Assembly (NCBI RefSeq): GCF_041060425.1
Contig: NZ_JAULBC010000001.1
Span: 62,001-126,000 of the forward strand
DNA length: 64,000 nt
DNA from: Danxiaibacter flavus
GTDB lineage: Bacteria; Bacteroidota; Bacteroidia; Chitinophagales; Chitinophagaceae
Direction of reading: 5' to 3'
The position numbers and the translations under genes were made by a program. The notes under the pieces are model-generated. The model did not search any database, had not been told where the DNA came from, and was given only the letters and a program-made list of their open reading frames with translations. Of this stretch, positions 27,420-36,564 are shown piece by piece. How positions within the stretch are numbered: position 1 is the first letter of the stretch; every line of letters starts with the position of its first letter.

Positions 27420-27908
27420 TAATTGACAAGGGACAATTGAAAATGATGGAGAATGTGCGAATTGTTGAATATGCGAATGTGCAAATGTGTGGGTTTATCC
27501 GGATCGGGATTAAGATTCACGGGGTTTGATTGATTTATTTATTTGCTCCGCCCTTTCAGGGCTTGATCACTATTTGATATTTTTCCCCAGGGCGTTGCCC
27601 TGGGCTGATGATATGAGGCTTTCAGCCTCAGTCGAGTTTGGTCATATCGATAGTTGACGACAGGAATAAATTTGAGACAAGTCTTATATGCCCTTATATC
27701 TCTTATATGGTTCAAAAAAAACTACATCGTAGTTTTATTCTTCCGCATTTTAAAATGTTTCCAGTTATAACCCGGTTACCTCCACATTTCAAATCTCAAA
27801 TTGTACCTCCGCACACCCCATGCATTTTCCATCCATCATTTCTTCAGTCTTAAATCTCCAATTTCAAATCTCAAATTATTACCTTAACAACTCAACAATA
27901 AAAATAAA
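27420..27908. other. Repeat-rich intergenic region before nudK
   Basis: Contains AATTGAC/AATTGAAA units, GAATGTGC-like units (27450-27490, the same family as the array at 41216), a cluster of three perfect hairpins (27550-27630), a short perfect hairpin AAAACTAC/GTAGTTTT (27718-27736) that may terminate transcription, and AATCTCA/ATTTCAA units up to 27880. No gene is supported. Confidence 0.6.
27550..27630. repeat. Cluster of three perfect palindromes (REP-like)
   Basis: GCCCTTTCAGGGC (27550-27562), CCCAGGGCGTTGCCCTGGG (27586-27604) and TGAGGCTTTCAGCCTCA (27614-27630). Each is a perfect stem with a three-base loop. The arrangement looks like a compound extragenic palindromic element. Confidence 0.7.
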
Positions 27909-28487
27909 ATGACCGGCCAGGTAAAAGTGATCTCATCAGAAGTGCTTTCTGATAATTGGTATGTATTGCGTAAAATAACTTATGAGTTTGTAAAGCGTGA
28001 TGGCAGCAAGCATGTGCATAGTCGTGAAGCATATGACAGAGGAAACGGTGCAACCATTCTGCTATATAATAAATTATCCAAAACAGTTATTCTTACCAGG
28101 CAATTTCGTCTGCCAACATTTGTCAATGGTAATGAAAGCGGAATGTTAATTGAAGCTTGCGCAGGTTTGTTGGATAAGGATAATCCTGAAGATTGCATAA
28201 GACGTGAAACGGAAGAAGAGACCGGTTACAAAATATCTGCTGTGCAAAAAATATTTGAAGCATATATGTCACCCGGATCTGTTACCGAGATCTTATACTT
28301 TTTTGTAGCTGAATATGAAGCGTCGATGAAAGTGAATGATGGCGGTGGCATAGCACATGAACAGGAAGATATTGAAGTGCTGGAAATAGCTTTGGATAAA
28401 GCAATGCAGATGATTGCCGATGGTGAAATAAAAGACGGGAAGACAATTATGTTATTGCAATACGCGAAACTGCATAACCTGGTATAA
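27909..28487 (+). CDS. nudK: Nudix hydrolase, GDP-mannose pyrophosphatase NudK type
   Basis: 192 residues, the same length and order of motifs as E. coli NudK, which splits GDP-mannose and related sugar nucleotides. Shared segments: ILSDNWY-like VLSDNWYVL at 12-20, YDRGNGATILLYN at 42-54, the substrate loop RQFRLPTFVNGNESG at 64-78, the Nudix helix with RETEEETG at 99-106, YMSPGSVTE and DGKTIMLLQY. Metal-binding glutamates are kept. Cytosolic. The stop TAA is the first triplet of a TAAAGCC array. Confidence 0.9.
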   Translation: MTGQVKVISSEVLSDNWYVLRKITYEFVKRDGSKHVHSREAYDRGNGATILLYNKLSKTVILTRQFRLPTFVNGNESGMLIEACAGLLDKDNPEDCIRRETEEETGYKISAVQKIFEAYMSPGSVTEILYFFVAEYEASMKVNDGGGIAHEQEDIEVLEIALDKAMQMIADGEIKDGKTIMLLQYAKLHNLV

Positions 28488-28546
28488 GCTTAAAGCCTAA
28501 AGCCTAAAGCCTAAAGCCTAAAGCCTAAAGCCCAAAGCTTAACATC
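28485..28546. repeat. TAAAGCC heptamer array starting at the nudK stop
   Basis: TAAGCTTAAAGCC followed by six further TAAAGCC/CAAAGCC units. The nudK stop codon is its first triplet. Confidence 0.85.
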
Positions 28547-28696
28547 CATCCAGTTTGTGTTATTCTGCATGAGACAAAAGAATACAGTTACACAGAGATG
28601 CACGGAGGAGACACTGAGTTGCACAGAGAACGCGTACGATAGTCGGGCATATTCAAACCTCCTTATACCTCAAACCTCAATCCTTATACTAACTGG

Positions 28697-28731
28697 TTTT
28701 AAGCTTTAGGCTTTGGGCTTTAAGCTTAAAA
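28697..28731. repeat. GGCTTTA-type heptamers after the permease stop
   Basis: Units of the same family in the opposite direction, starting 4 bp after the TAG of the permease gene at 28732. Confidence 0.7.
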
Positions 28732-31185
28732 CTACTCTGTTCTCAGGCTCTTCACCGGGTTTGCAAACGCTGATTTGAGTGCGTGAAAACTTATTGTTGC
28801 AAGCGCTATAGTTATCGCGACTACGGCGGTTGCCAGGAAGATCCACCAGCTGATAGTGATGCGGTAAGAAAAGTCCTGTAGCCATTTGTTCATAGTGAGC
28901 CACGCAATAGGGCATGCAATTACAATGGCAATTATTACAAGCTTGATGAAGTCCTTTGACAACAGGAAAATAATGTTGGCTACAGATGCACCCAACACTT
29001 TTCTTACACCAATTTCCTTGGTGCGTTGAATGGTTGCAAACAATGACAGTCCGAGTAATCCAAGACATGCAACAAAAACAGCAAAGCCGGCAAACATGCC
29101 AAACACTTTGCCAAAGAATTGTTCATTCTTGTATTGCGCATTATATCTTTCATCCAAAAAATAATAGTCAAACATATTGCCCGGAAAAAATGTGTTGAAC
29201 GTTTTGCGCACAGATGCAATGGTTGACTCAACATTTGTAACATCAAGCTTCACTGAAATCGGGCTGTTTTCAGAATACGCAGGCATTAACACAGTCGGCT
29301 CAATCGGATAGCGCAATGATTTCTGATGAAAGTCAGCCATAACACCTATTACATCCCAGGATTTATCGTAAATAAAAATCTTTTTACCAATCGCATCAGC
29401 ATCATCTTTGAAGCCTAATAATTTTACGGTGTGGTGATTCAGAATAATATTGTGCAGTTTACCCCAGTCAGTATTAAAATCAGTCGATTCAAAATCGCGA
29501 CCCGCTAATAATTTTATTCCGTAGAGATCAATGAAACCGGTACTCGCACCCAGGCTGCGGATGGTATAATGGTTGTCTTCCGGGGCATCAGCTCTTCTAA
29601 CTTTAAAGTCCCTGGATAGTTCTTCTCCTGCTACACGGAATGATGTGGTGGCGCCTTTAACATGCGGTAATTGCCTTACTTCATTCGTAAAACTATTTAC
29701 ACGTCTTATAAAAGTAGAATCCCATTTTGTGAGCATGGGCGGATTGATCACCATCACCTGGTCCAGCGTTATTCCCAGCTTTTGCCTGTTCATAAAGCGC
29801 ACCTGCCGGTAAACAACAACGGAACCAATGATAAGAATAACTGTCATAGTAAACTGAACAACAACAAGTGTCTTTCTTAACAGAATGCCTTTTGTTGAAT
29901 GTGAAAATCTTCCCTTTAAAACGGTGACCGGTTTAAAAGAAGAAAACACAAATGAGGGGTAGAAACCTGAGACAAAAAAGCCTGCCATGATAATCAAAAG
30001 AATCGTAGCAAATACGGTGTATCCGCTAAGATTTTTTTGAAACAATAATGTCAATGAAAGGTTATGTTGTACCAATTGATTAAAGCTGTTCTGCACCAAT
30101 ATCACCAGCATAATTGCAATAGCAAATGCGATCAGGTTAATAACGACGGATTCAGTAAAGAACTGCCGGATCAATTGAGATTTTGATGCACCGGCTACTT
30201 TTCTTACACCAACTTCTTTTGCCCGCTCCGCTGATTTTGCAGTTGTAAGATTTATATAATTAACCCAGGCAATTATAATAATAAATAAAGCCACAGTAAG
30301 AAGGCCCCATACAGTGGTTGCATTGCCTGTAACACCTATCTCGTATTCAAAATCAGAATAAAGATGGGCTTTCGACAATGGTTGCAGATAAAAAGTTTCA
30401 TCACTTCCTGAAACCTTTGCACCCTGAAAATGTTTCTGACTGAAAGTTGGAAAACGTGCTTCCAGTCTTTTATAATCTACACCGGGCTTTAGCTGGATAT
30501 ATTGCCAGAAATCGGACTGCTCAAAACTGTAGTCCGCATTTTTCCAGGTTTGCGTTAAGGACGACCATGAAACAAGGAAGTTAAACTGCAGGTGTGAGTT
30601 TTCCGGAACATCTTTGCTAATTCCGGTTATGTTATACAAAGCAGAATCATTTTGCAATTGAATTGTCTTGCCGATGTATGATGCGTAATTGGCATTTTGC
30701 GGAACGCCGAACAATTTATCAGCCATTGATTGGGAGATGATCATATTGTAAGGCGCTTTCAGCGAAGTGTAGGCATTACCTGCAATCAACGGATAAGAAA
30801 ACATGGTTAGAAAAGAAGTATCAACTGCCAGTCCGGATTGTTTCAATTTCTTTTCATTATATGTAAGTATGATGTCTGTGGCCGGTTCAACTCTTGCGGT
30901 ACGCAATATTTCCTGCGGATAATCTTCCTGCATGGCCCGTCCTATAGCCGAGTAAGTAATGGTACCGTGCTGAATGAGCTTGCCGTTTTGATAACGGTCG
31001 TTTACCACGCGGTATATTGAAGAAGCGTTCTGGTTAAACTGGTCGTAACTCAATTCGAAACTTACATATTGCAGAATCAGCAAGCAAGCCGCCATACCAA
31101 TAGACAAGCCAGCAATATTAATGACAGAAAAGAACTTGTTTTTTTGAAGGCTGCGCAATGCTGCAGTAAAATAGTTTTTGAACAT
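28732..31185 (-). CDS. MacB/FtsX-type ABC transporter permease (stand-alone)
   Basis: 817 residues with the duplicated architecture of the large Bacteroidota permeases: membrane segment at about 20-40, MacB periplasmic domain to about 275, FtsX block of three membrane segments (around 285-440), a second membrane anchor (KTLVVVQFTMTVILIIGSVV) with its own periplasmic domain, and a final FtsX block with TKEIGVRKVLGASVANII and C-terminal SLRTE. No ATPase is adjacent, so it must use one encoded elsewhere. Its upstream region holds a -24/-12-like element and a palindrome similar to those of the efflux operon at 55-64 kb, to whose permeases it is paralogous. Confidence 0.9.
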   Translation of the reverse strand: MFKNYFTAALRSLQKNKFFSVINIAGLSIGMAACLLILQYVSFELSYDQFNQNASSIYRVVNDRYQNGKLIQHGTITYSAIGRAMQEDYPQEILRTARVEPATDIILTYNEKKLKQSGLAVDTSFLTMFSYPLIAGNAYTSLKAPYNMIISQSMADKLFGVPQNANYASYIGKTIQLQNDSALYNITGISKDVPENSHLQFNFLVSWSSLTQTWKNADYSFEQSDFWQYIQLKPGVDYKRLEARFPTFSQKHFQGAKVSGSDETFYLQPLSKAHLYSDFEYEIGVTGNATTVWGLLTVALFIIIIAWVNYINLTTAKSAERAKEVGVRKVAGASKSQLIRQFFTESVVINLIAFAIAIMLVILVQNSFNQLVQHNLSLTLLFQKNLSGYTVFATILLIIMAGFFVSGFYPSFVFSSFKPVTVLKGRFSHSTKGILLRKTLVVVQFTMTVILIIGSVVVYRQVRFMNRQKLGITLDQVMVINPPMLTKWDSTFIRRVNSFTNEVRQLPHVKGATTSFRVAGEELSRDFKVRRADAPEDNHYTIRSLGASTGFIDLYGIKLLAGRDFESTDFNTDWGKLHNIILNHHTVKLLGFKDDADAIGKKIFIYDKSWDVIGVMADFHQKSLRYPIEPTVLMPAYSENSPISVKLDVTNVESTIASVRKTFNTFFPGNMFDYYFLDERYNAQYKNEQFFGKVFGMFAGFAVFVACLGLLGLSLFATIQRTKEIGVRKVLGASVANIIFLLSKDFIKLVIIAIVIACPIAWLTMNKWLQDFSYRITISWWIFLATAVVAITIALATISFHALKSAFANPVKSLRTE

Positions 31186-31240
31186 AAATAGCGTTAAGGC
31201 GTATTGTCAGAACACAGTTTCCCCTACCCATAAAAAAAGC

Positions 31241-31256
31241 GGCTAAATAAATGCCA
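31241..31256 (-). promoter_or_regulatory. Sigma-54-like -24/-12 element of the lone permease
   Basis: On the minus strand TGGCATTTATTTAGCC: TGGCA matches the -24 element, TAGC has one mismatch to TTGC, and the GG-to-GC spacing is the required 10 bp. The start codon is 56 bp further on. Confidence 0.45.
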
Positions 31257-31308
31257 CAACTTTATGGATTGATAATTAGCATGTTATTTGCAGGAGCTGC
31301 TTATAATG

Positions 31309-31324
31309 TGTTCGTTTTTGAACA
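31309..31324. promoter_or_regulatory. Palindrome TGTTC-N6-GAACA upstream of the lone permease
   Basis: Perfect 5-bp arms around GTTTTT, about 60 bp upstream of the -24/-12-like element, a normal position for an enhancer site of a sigma-54 activator. Confidence 0.45.
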
Positions 31325-31471
31325 GTTAATGTTCAGTTACGGCCACTTGAGACGGCTGCTAATTCTAAGAAGTTCAACTGATTGATGATAAAAACTCATT
31401 AATGTTAGCGAACAACCATTCATAATGGCTTAATTGATTTATATTGTTGAGTCAAACAAGGGATCCATTTA

Positions 31472-34228
31472 ATGCACGAACAAAACGACACCGGGACCTT
31501 TTTTGGAAATTTTTTTAAACCGGGCGGTGAAATGGAAAATTTGACCAAGTCAAGAGATTGGTCGGGTTTTGTTCTGGGCTCACCTGAAGAATGGCCACTA
31601 AGTTTACGAACATCGCTCAGTATTTTAGTTCATTCGCCTTTTCCATCCGCAATACTTTGGGGTAGAGAACTGTACTGTTTTTATAACAGTGCTTTTAAAC
31701 AGCTGCTTCTCCTTGCCAATAATTATATACCGGCGCAAGGCTTGCCTGTTGAAAAAGATCAAAATTTTTGGCACACGGTGCAACCTTTTATTACACTTAT
31801 ATCTTATGGTAATAATAAAGCTGCATCATTCAGTCAGACTGTTACCTTTAAAAGCAATGAATCTCCGGAAGAGCGATATACAATTACCCTAAGTGCCGTT
31901 CCTGGTGAGGGCAAACAGACCGGAGGTGTTTATATTACCGCTATGCCGGAGCCGGCGCTGAATGCCCGGGTTGCAGTACTTGCCAGCAGAACCGATCTGG
32001 AGCAACGTTTCGTTGATTTTATAGCTGCTGCCCCAATTCCAATCAGCGTGTACGTTGGCAGAGAGATGACTGTGGAAGTTGCCAACGATGCCATCCTTGC
32101 CGCATGGGGAAAAGACAGATCTGTCATAGGAAAGACTTTTCGCGAGGCATTGCCGGAGATGGAAGATCAACCGTTTTACAGCATTTTACAGGAAGTGTAC
32201 CGCACCGGGATTCCCTACCATGGAACCGGTGCCCGGGTAGATTTTAAGATCAATGGTAAAATGGAAACTTTTTTTTACGATTTTACCTATACGCCATTAA
32301 GAGACAGGAATGGAAATATTTATGGAATAGTGAACACCGGTACGGATATAACCAGGGAAGTTCTTGCAAAGAAAAAAGCGGAGGAAAATGAACAACTGCT
32401 TAGAAGCCTGGTGCAGGAGGCGTACGTGCCAACCAGCCTTTTGCAAGGGCCCGATCATATTATAATTCTGGCAAATGATGTAGCGCTGAAGCTATGGGGA
32501 AAAGACGCTTCCATCATCGGTAAACGAATTATAGATGGCGTTCCGGAACTGGAAGGGCAGCCTTATATGCGGATCCTGGATCATGTGTATGAAACCGGCA
32601 TTACTTATCACGGCGCCGAGAACCGGGTGTTTATGGAAGTGGATGGCGTGTTGAAGGAATTGTTTGTAAATATTATTTATAAAAGACTGGTGGCAGCGGA
32701 AGGCGCAGAACCTTACATACTTTGTATGGGTTACGATGTTTCTGACCAGGTTAGGGTAAGAAAAAAAATCCAGGAAAATGAAAGGGAGCTTCAGCGCACA
32801 AACCAACAGCTTGCCATTGCACTTGAAGCCGGTATGCTGGGCTCGTATGAAGTTTTTCTGAAAACGGGTTTATTGGAATGCACTGATCAGTTCAGGGCAA
32901 ATTTCGGGTTGCCTCTTGGTGAAACCGTGACTTTTAACGATGTACTGGATTTAATTGTGCCTGAAGACAGGGATGCAGTGCTGGCCAGTATTCAAAGTGC
33001 GATCGATAAAAATGAGCATTACAATGCAGAATACAGGATAAAATGGCATGACGGGGCATTACATTGGATAAAAGCTTCGGGAAGGGTGCTCTATGATATC
33101 AAGGAAAACCCGGAAAAAATAGTAGGTGTAGCACTGAATATTACTGACAGTAAAGAGGCGATACAAAAGACCATAGAGAGTGAGCAGCGGTTAAATATGG
33201 CGCTTGATTATACCGGTACTGCCACATTTGATCTGAATCTTGTAACGAAGGAGCTTATTTATAGTAATCTTCTGCCTGAAATTTTTGGATATGCTTCAAA
33301 TGAAAAACTGAGTCATGCAACATTGCGTGCACATATTCATGAAGAGGATTTTCTTCGTGTGGAAAAAGCTTTTCAGGATGCGATGGTAACCGGCACCTAT
33401 TTTTATGAAGCACGGATCGTTGGTTTTGATAAAGTTGTCCGTTGGATACGGACACAGGCCCGGGTAATCTACGACAGTAGAAAAAATCCCCAGCGGATGT
33501 TGGGTACGGTGTTGGACATTACACGTTCAAAAAATGAACAAAACAGGAAAGATGAGTTTATAGGTATAATATCGCACGAGCTCAGAACGCCCCTCACTTC
33601 CATTAAGGCTTTTGGTCAGTTTCTGCATCAACAGACACTTAATTCTAAAGATGAAACCTCATCCGGGTTGTTGCAAAAAATGCTTTCCCAGGTAGATAAG
33701 CTCAATGTCCTGATCCAGGATCTGCTGGATGTTACGAAAATAGAAGGAGGCAAGATGAAGTTTCATTACTCAGATTTTGACTTCAACAAACTCGTTAACG
33801 ACGTGATAGAGGAAGTGCAGGTTACAACATTCAAAAAAATTATACTAACAAATACGGCGGGGAATGTAACAATTCCGGGAGACCGGAACCGGGTTGAGCA
33901 GGTATTGATTAACCTGTTGACCAATGCCATAAAATATTCGCCGGATAGCGATAGGATACTAGTGGATGTGCACAACGCAGAAGGCTCAGTAATATGCAGC
34001 GTTACAGACTCCGGAATAGGCATTGCAAAAGAAAGCCTGCCATTTGTATTTGACCGTTTCTTCAGGGAATCTGACGAACGTTCTCATTCCTTCCCGGGAC
34101 TGGGGCTTGGTTTATACATATCTGCTGAGATCATCCATCGCCAGAATGGAAAAATCTGGGTAACAAGCACCAAAGGCAAAGGTTCCACTTTCAGTTTCAG
34201 CATGCCGCTACATCATCCTCCGGCATAG
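31472..34228 (+). CDS. Multi-PAS sensor histidine kinase
   Basis: 918 residues without membrane segments, so a cytosolic sensor. The N-terminal 165 residues form a PAS-like domain (FVLGSPEEWPLSLRTSLSIL), followed by about four more PAS/PAC domains (roughly 170-290, 300-430, 440-560 and 565-690; PAC endings such as YGIVNTGTDIT and MLGTVLDITRS). HisKA follows with ISHELRTPLTSIK, phospho-acceptor His702, and an ATPase domain with NLLTNAIKYS, DSGIGIAKE and GLGLGLYIS. All catalytic boxes are intact. No regulator is adjacent. Such kinases usually read redox state or small ligands. Confidence 0.9.
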   Translation: MHEQNDTGTFFGNFFKPGGEMENLTKSRDWSGFVLGSPEEWPLSLRTSLSILVHSPFPSAILWGRELYCFYNSAFKQLLLLANNYIPAQGLPVEKDQNFWHTVQPFITLISYGNNKAASFSQTVTFKSNESPEERYTITLSAVPGEGKQTGGVYITAMPEPALNARVAVLASRTDLEQRFVDFIAAAPIPISVYVGREMTVEVANDAILAAWGKDRSVIGKTFREALPEMEDQPFYSILQEVYRTGIPYHGTGARVDFKINGKMETFFYDFTYTPLRDRNGNIYGIVNTGTDITREVLAKKKAEENEQLLRSLVQEAYVPTSLLQGPDHIIILANDVALKLWGKDASIIGKRIIDGVPELEGQPYMRILDHVYETGITYHGAENRVFMEVDGVLKELFVNIIYKRLVAAEGAEPYILCMGYDVSDQVRVRKKIQENERELQRTNQQLAIALEAGMLGSYEVFLKTGLLECTDQFRANFGLPLGETVTFNDVLDLIVPEDRDAVLASIQSAIDKNEHYNAEYRIKWHDGALHWIKASGRVLYDIKENPEKIVGVALNITDSKEAIQKTIESEQRLNMALDYTGTATFDLNLVTKELIYSNLLPEIFGYASNEKLSHATLRAHIHEEDFLRVEKAFQDAMVTGTYFYEARIVGFDKVVRWIRTQARVIYDSRKNPQRMLGTVLDITRSKNEQNRKDEFIGIISHELRTPLTSIKAFGQFLHQQTLNSKDETSSGLLQKMLSQVDKLNVLIQDLLDVTKIEGGKMKFHYSDFDFNKLVNDVIEEVQVTTFKKIILTNTAGNVTIPGDRNRVEQVLINLLTNAIKYSPDSDRILVDVHNAEGSVICSVTDSGIGIAKESLPFVFDRFFRESDERSHSFPGLGLGLYISAEIIHRQNGKIWVTSTKGKGSTFSFSMPLHHPPA

Positions 34229-34356
34229 AAATTGTGTATTTTTTGAGTCTGTAAGAATGGTATTTTTTGTTAGAAGCAACCAGGGCATCAGTTAGTTCGT
34301 ATTCATTCAGAATTCTCCAATAAAATTGTTGATACTTCCCTTCTTTCCATCACCTC

Positions 34357-34365
34357 TAAAATTGC
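34357..34365 (+). promoter_or_regulatory. Possible -7 box of the TIGR03118 gene
   Basis: TAAAATTGC, one mismatch to TAnnTTTG, four bases before the ATG at 34370. Confidence 0.35.
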
Positions 34366-34369
34366 ACGT

Positions 34370-35443
34370 ATGAAACATGTGTCAACAAAACAACAACCTG
34401 CTGCAATGGGTATTTGTTTATGTTTGTTTTTTGTTCTTGCCCTATCCTGTAAAAAATTCGAAGATCATTTTCCTACACACAATTATCAGCAAACCAATCT
34501 TGTTGCAAATCTTCAATCTTACAATCCCATGCACATTGACAAATCCTTGCTTAACGCATGGGGAATTGCTGTAGCACCTTCCGGACCGGTATGGATCTCG
34601 GCCAACCATTCTGGCTTAACTACTATTTACGACAAAACAGGTGCAACATTATTGGCTCCTGTTTCTATACCGGGGCCTGGCCACTCTCAGGGCGCTCCCA
34701 CAGGTGTAGTATTTAATCCCACTGCCGATTTTATAATTCCCGGAACAACTATGAAAAGCAGGTTCATTTTTGCCGGGGAAGATGGAATTATTTCCGGCTG
34801 GGCTGGAGGACCTGCAGCCATGATAGCTGCAAATAAGGGCACTTCCACAGTATACAAAGGCCTTGAACTGGGCAACGATGGCACTGGCAATTTTTTGTAT
34901 GCTACAAATTTTAGAAAAGCAAGAATTGATGTATTTGACAAAAACTTTAAACAGGTTAATAATAAGCCTTTTTCAGATCCTTCAATTCCAAAAGGATTTG
35001 CACCTTTCAACATCAGAAGCATCAATGGCTTTTTATATGTTACCTACGCTAAGCAAAAAGCGCCGGATGATATGGACGATGAGTCTGGTCCCGGCAACGG
35101 CTACATCAACATATTTACCATGAAAGGTGAGCTGGTTAAGCGTTTCGCCTCTCAGGGGGCATTAAATTCTCCATGGGGAATGGTTGGTGCAATGCCTGGT
35201 TTTTGCGATGTGGATGATGCAATAATCGTAGGCAATTTTGGTGATGGCCGTATTAACGTGTTCGACAAATGGGGGCATTTTGAAGGACAGCTTAAGCAAC
35301 ATGGGGGTAATCAGCCTGTAACGATAGAAGGTTTGTGGGCTTTGGATAATACGCCTGTAATTGCAACTTCAAAACAATTGTTTTTCACCGCTGGTCCCGC
35401 AGATGAATCCGATGGAATTTTTGGTATGCTGGAAAGAAAGTAA
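34370..35443 (+). CDS. TIGR03118-family lipoprotein
   Basis: 357 residues. Signal peptide with lipobox LALSC, Cys27 as lipid attachment. The mature part begins with the family pattern HNYQQTNLVANLQS and LLNAWGIAVAPSGPVWISANHSGLTTIYD, typical of TIGR03118 proteins, which are predicted beta-propellers related to NHL or SMP-30 folds. Repeated blade-like segments (GIISGWAG, ANKGTSTVYKGLELG, NSPWGMVGA, IIVGNFGDGRINVFD) support this. The function is unknown. Confidence 0.82.
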   Translation: MKHVSTKQQPAAMGICLCLFFVLALSCKKFEDHFPTHNYQQTNLVANLQSYNPMHIDKSLLNAWGIAVAPSGPVWISANHSGLTTIYDKTGATLLAPVSIPGPGHSQGAPTGVVFNPTADFIIPGTTMKSRFIFAGEDGIISGWAGGPAAMIAANKGTSTVYKGLELGNDGTGNFLYATNFRKARIDVFDKNFKQVNNKPFSDPSIPKGFAPFNIRSINGFLYVTYAKQKAPDDMDDESGPGNGYINIFTMKGELVKRFASQGALNSPWGMVGAMPGFCDVDDAIIVGNFGDGRINVFDKWGHFEGQLKQHGGNQPVTIEGLWALDNTPVIATSKQLFFTAGPADESDGIFGMLERK

Positions 35444-35501
35444 ACCATATATAAGTACGGTGTCGTGTGCGCCAACGTTTCTTTGGAAACAACTGATAAC
35501 G

Positions 35502-35594
35502 CTTAAAGCCCAAAGCCTAAAGCCTAAAGCCCAAAGCCTAAAGCTTAAAGCCTAAAGCCTAAAGCCTAAAGCTTAAAGCCTAAAGCCTAAAGCT
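35502..35594. repeat. TAAAGCC heptamer array, about 13 units
   Basis: Near-perfect tandem units TAAAGCC with variants CAAAGCC and TTAAAGC over 93 bp; the longest array of this family in the window. Confidence 0.9.
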
Positions 35595-35772
35595 GACCGA
35601 AGCGAAGTTTTTTGACCCGTATAAGGTATATAAGGGCGTACAAGAAGTTACGCCGGAGGTCCATCATGGCTAGAGCTGCATACATTTACTCAGCCGGTTT
35701 CTGCCCTTCACCATTGACTATTCACTATTCACCAGTTGTACAGGAGAAAAAGGTTTACCAATTCAGGATAGT

Positions 35773-35800
35773 AAAGCGGCCGCCCAGCGGCTGCTTTTTT
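35773..35800 (+). terminator. Strong hairpin terminator, no obvious gene upstream
   Basis: Stem AAAGCGGCCGC/GCGGCTGCTTT, loop CCA, followed by T6. The stop of the nearest gene is 330 bp upstream. Confidence 0.75.
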
Positions 35801-35868
35801 GTAGACAGATATTTACAATGCCGTTTGAAATCTGTACAGTTTTGACGGAGCGATTGAAATTGTGTTGT

Positions 35869-35876
35869 TATTTTTG
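35869..35876 (+). promoter_or_regulatory. -7 box TATTTTTG of the DUF3052-like gene
   Basis: Exact match to TAnnTTTG, 52 bp before the ATG at 35929. Confidence 0.5.
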
Positions 35877-35928
35877 ATTGAAGTAATGTGAGCAATTCTG
35901 CAATCAACTGCTAAAGAAATTTAATCAA

Positions 35929-36324
35929 ATGGCTTCAGATACTTTAAAGAAACTAAGATTGGGGAAGGATGATAAGGCGCTTATAGTAAATGCACCTGCC
36001 GAATACCTGGAATTGTTGGGTGATATTTCATTTGACAAAAAGCCGGTGGCTAAAAACAAAGGCGCCTATACGTTTGTTCATGTGTTTGCCACAACCCAGG
36101 CCGAACTGGAAAAACTGGTGAAATCTGTGGAAGGTTTTGGACAGTACGACTGCATATTTTGGGCATCTTACCCAAAAGGAACCGGCAGGATAAAAAGTGA
36201 TATAAAACGTGAAACTGTTTGGATGGCATTTGAACTGATCGGATTGCAGGCCGTGTCGCAAGTAGCCATCGACGATACCTGGAGCGCGCTAAGGGCGAGG
36301 CCAGCGGAGAGAATAGGGAAATAG
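35929..36324 (+). CDS. DUF3052-like small cytosolic protein
   Basis: 131 residues, no signal or membrane segment. The order of elements recalls DUF3052: LRLGKDDKALIVNAPAEYLE at the start, a central helical part (TTQAELEKLVKSVEG), the ASYPKGTGRIKSDIKRETVW segment and, near the end, AIDDTWSALRARP. The family is uncharacterised. The TAG stop (36322-36324) is the beginning of a GGTATCA array. Confidence 0.72.
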   Translation: MASDTLKKLRLGKDDKALIVNAPAEYLELLGDISFDKKPVAKNKGAYTFVHVFATTQAELEKLVKSVEGFGQYDCIFWASYPKGTGRIKSDIKRETVWMAFELIGLQAVSQVAIDDTWSALRARPAERIGK

Positions 36325-36540
36325 GTATCAGGTATCAGGTATCAGGTGTAGGGTTTGAGGTGTGAGGCATGAGGCATGAGGAGTGAGGGGGGAGATGTGA
36401 TGTGTACGATGTTAGACGCCCCCCCGTACCTACGGCACGTTCGGGCGGGTACGATGTAAAAGCCTGATAGCTGATAGCTAAAACCTGATACCTGAAACCT
36501 GATACCTGATACCTCATTCCTCAAACCTCAAGCCTTACAC
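36322..36540. repeat. Composite heptamer arrays with a short palindrome
   Basis: GGTATCA units from the stop codon of the preceding gene, GAGGCAT units, a palindromic element at 36419-36452, then TGATAGC, ACCTGAT and CCTCAAA units. Four families within 220 bp. Confidence 0.75.
36419..36452. repeat. Palindromic element, copy 1
   Basis: CCCCCCGTACCTACGGCACG followed by TTCGGGCGGGTAC. A second copy with better symmetry lies at 46327-46361. Both are followed by CGATGT. Confidence 0.6.
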
Positions 36541-36564
36541 CTCACTTCACAATCAACAACTACC

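Larger units (their letters stand above)
31186..31471. other. Divergent intergenic region, permease / PAS kinase
   Basis: 286 bp without a gene. The permease side holds a sigma-54-like element and a palindrome (listed separately). Nothing specific is visible on the kinase side. Confidence 0.5.
35444..35928. other. Intergenic region with heptamer array and terminator
   Basis: Holds a long TAAAGCC array (35502-35594), then about 180 bp of unassigned sequence ending in a strong terminator (35773-35800) and a -7 box (35869-35876). The stretch between array and terminator could encode a small RNA; no promoter is clear. Confidence 0.5.

Noticed and set aside
35612..35845. 77-codon ORF
   Set aside because: It runs through a strong terminator hairpin and has no recognisable composition or start signal.
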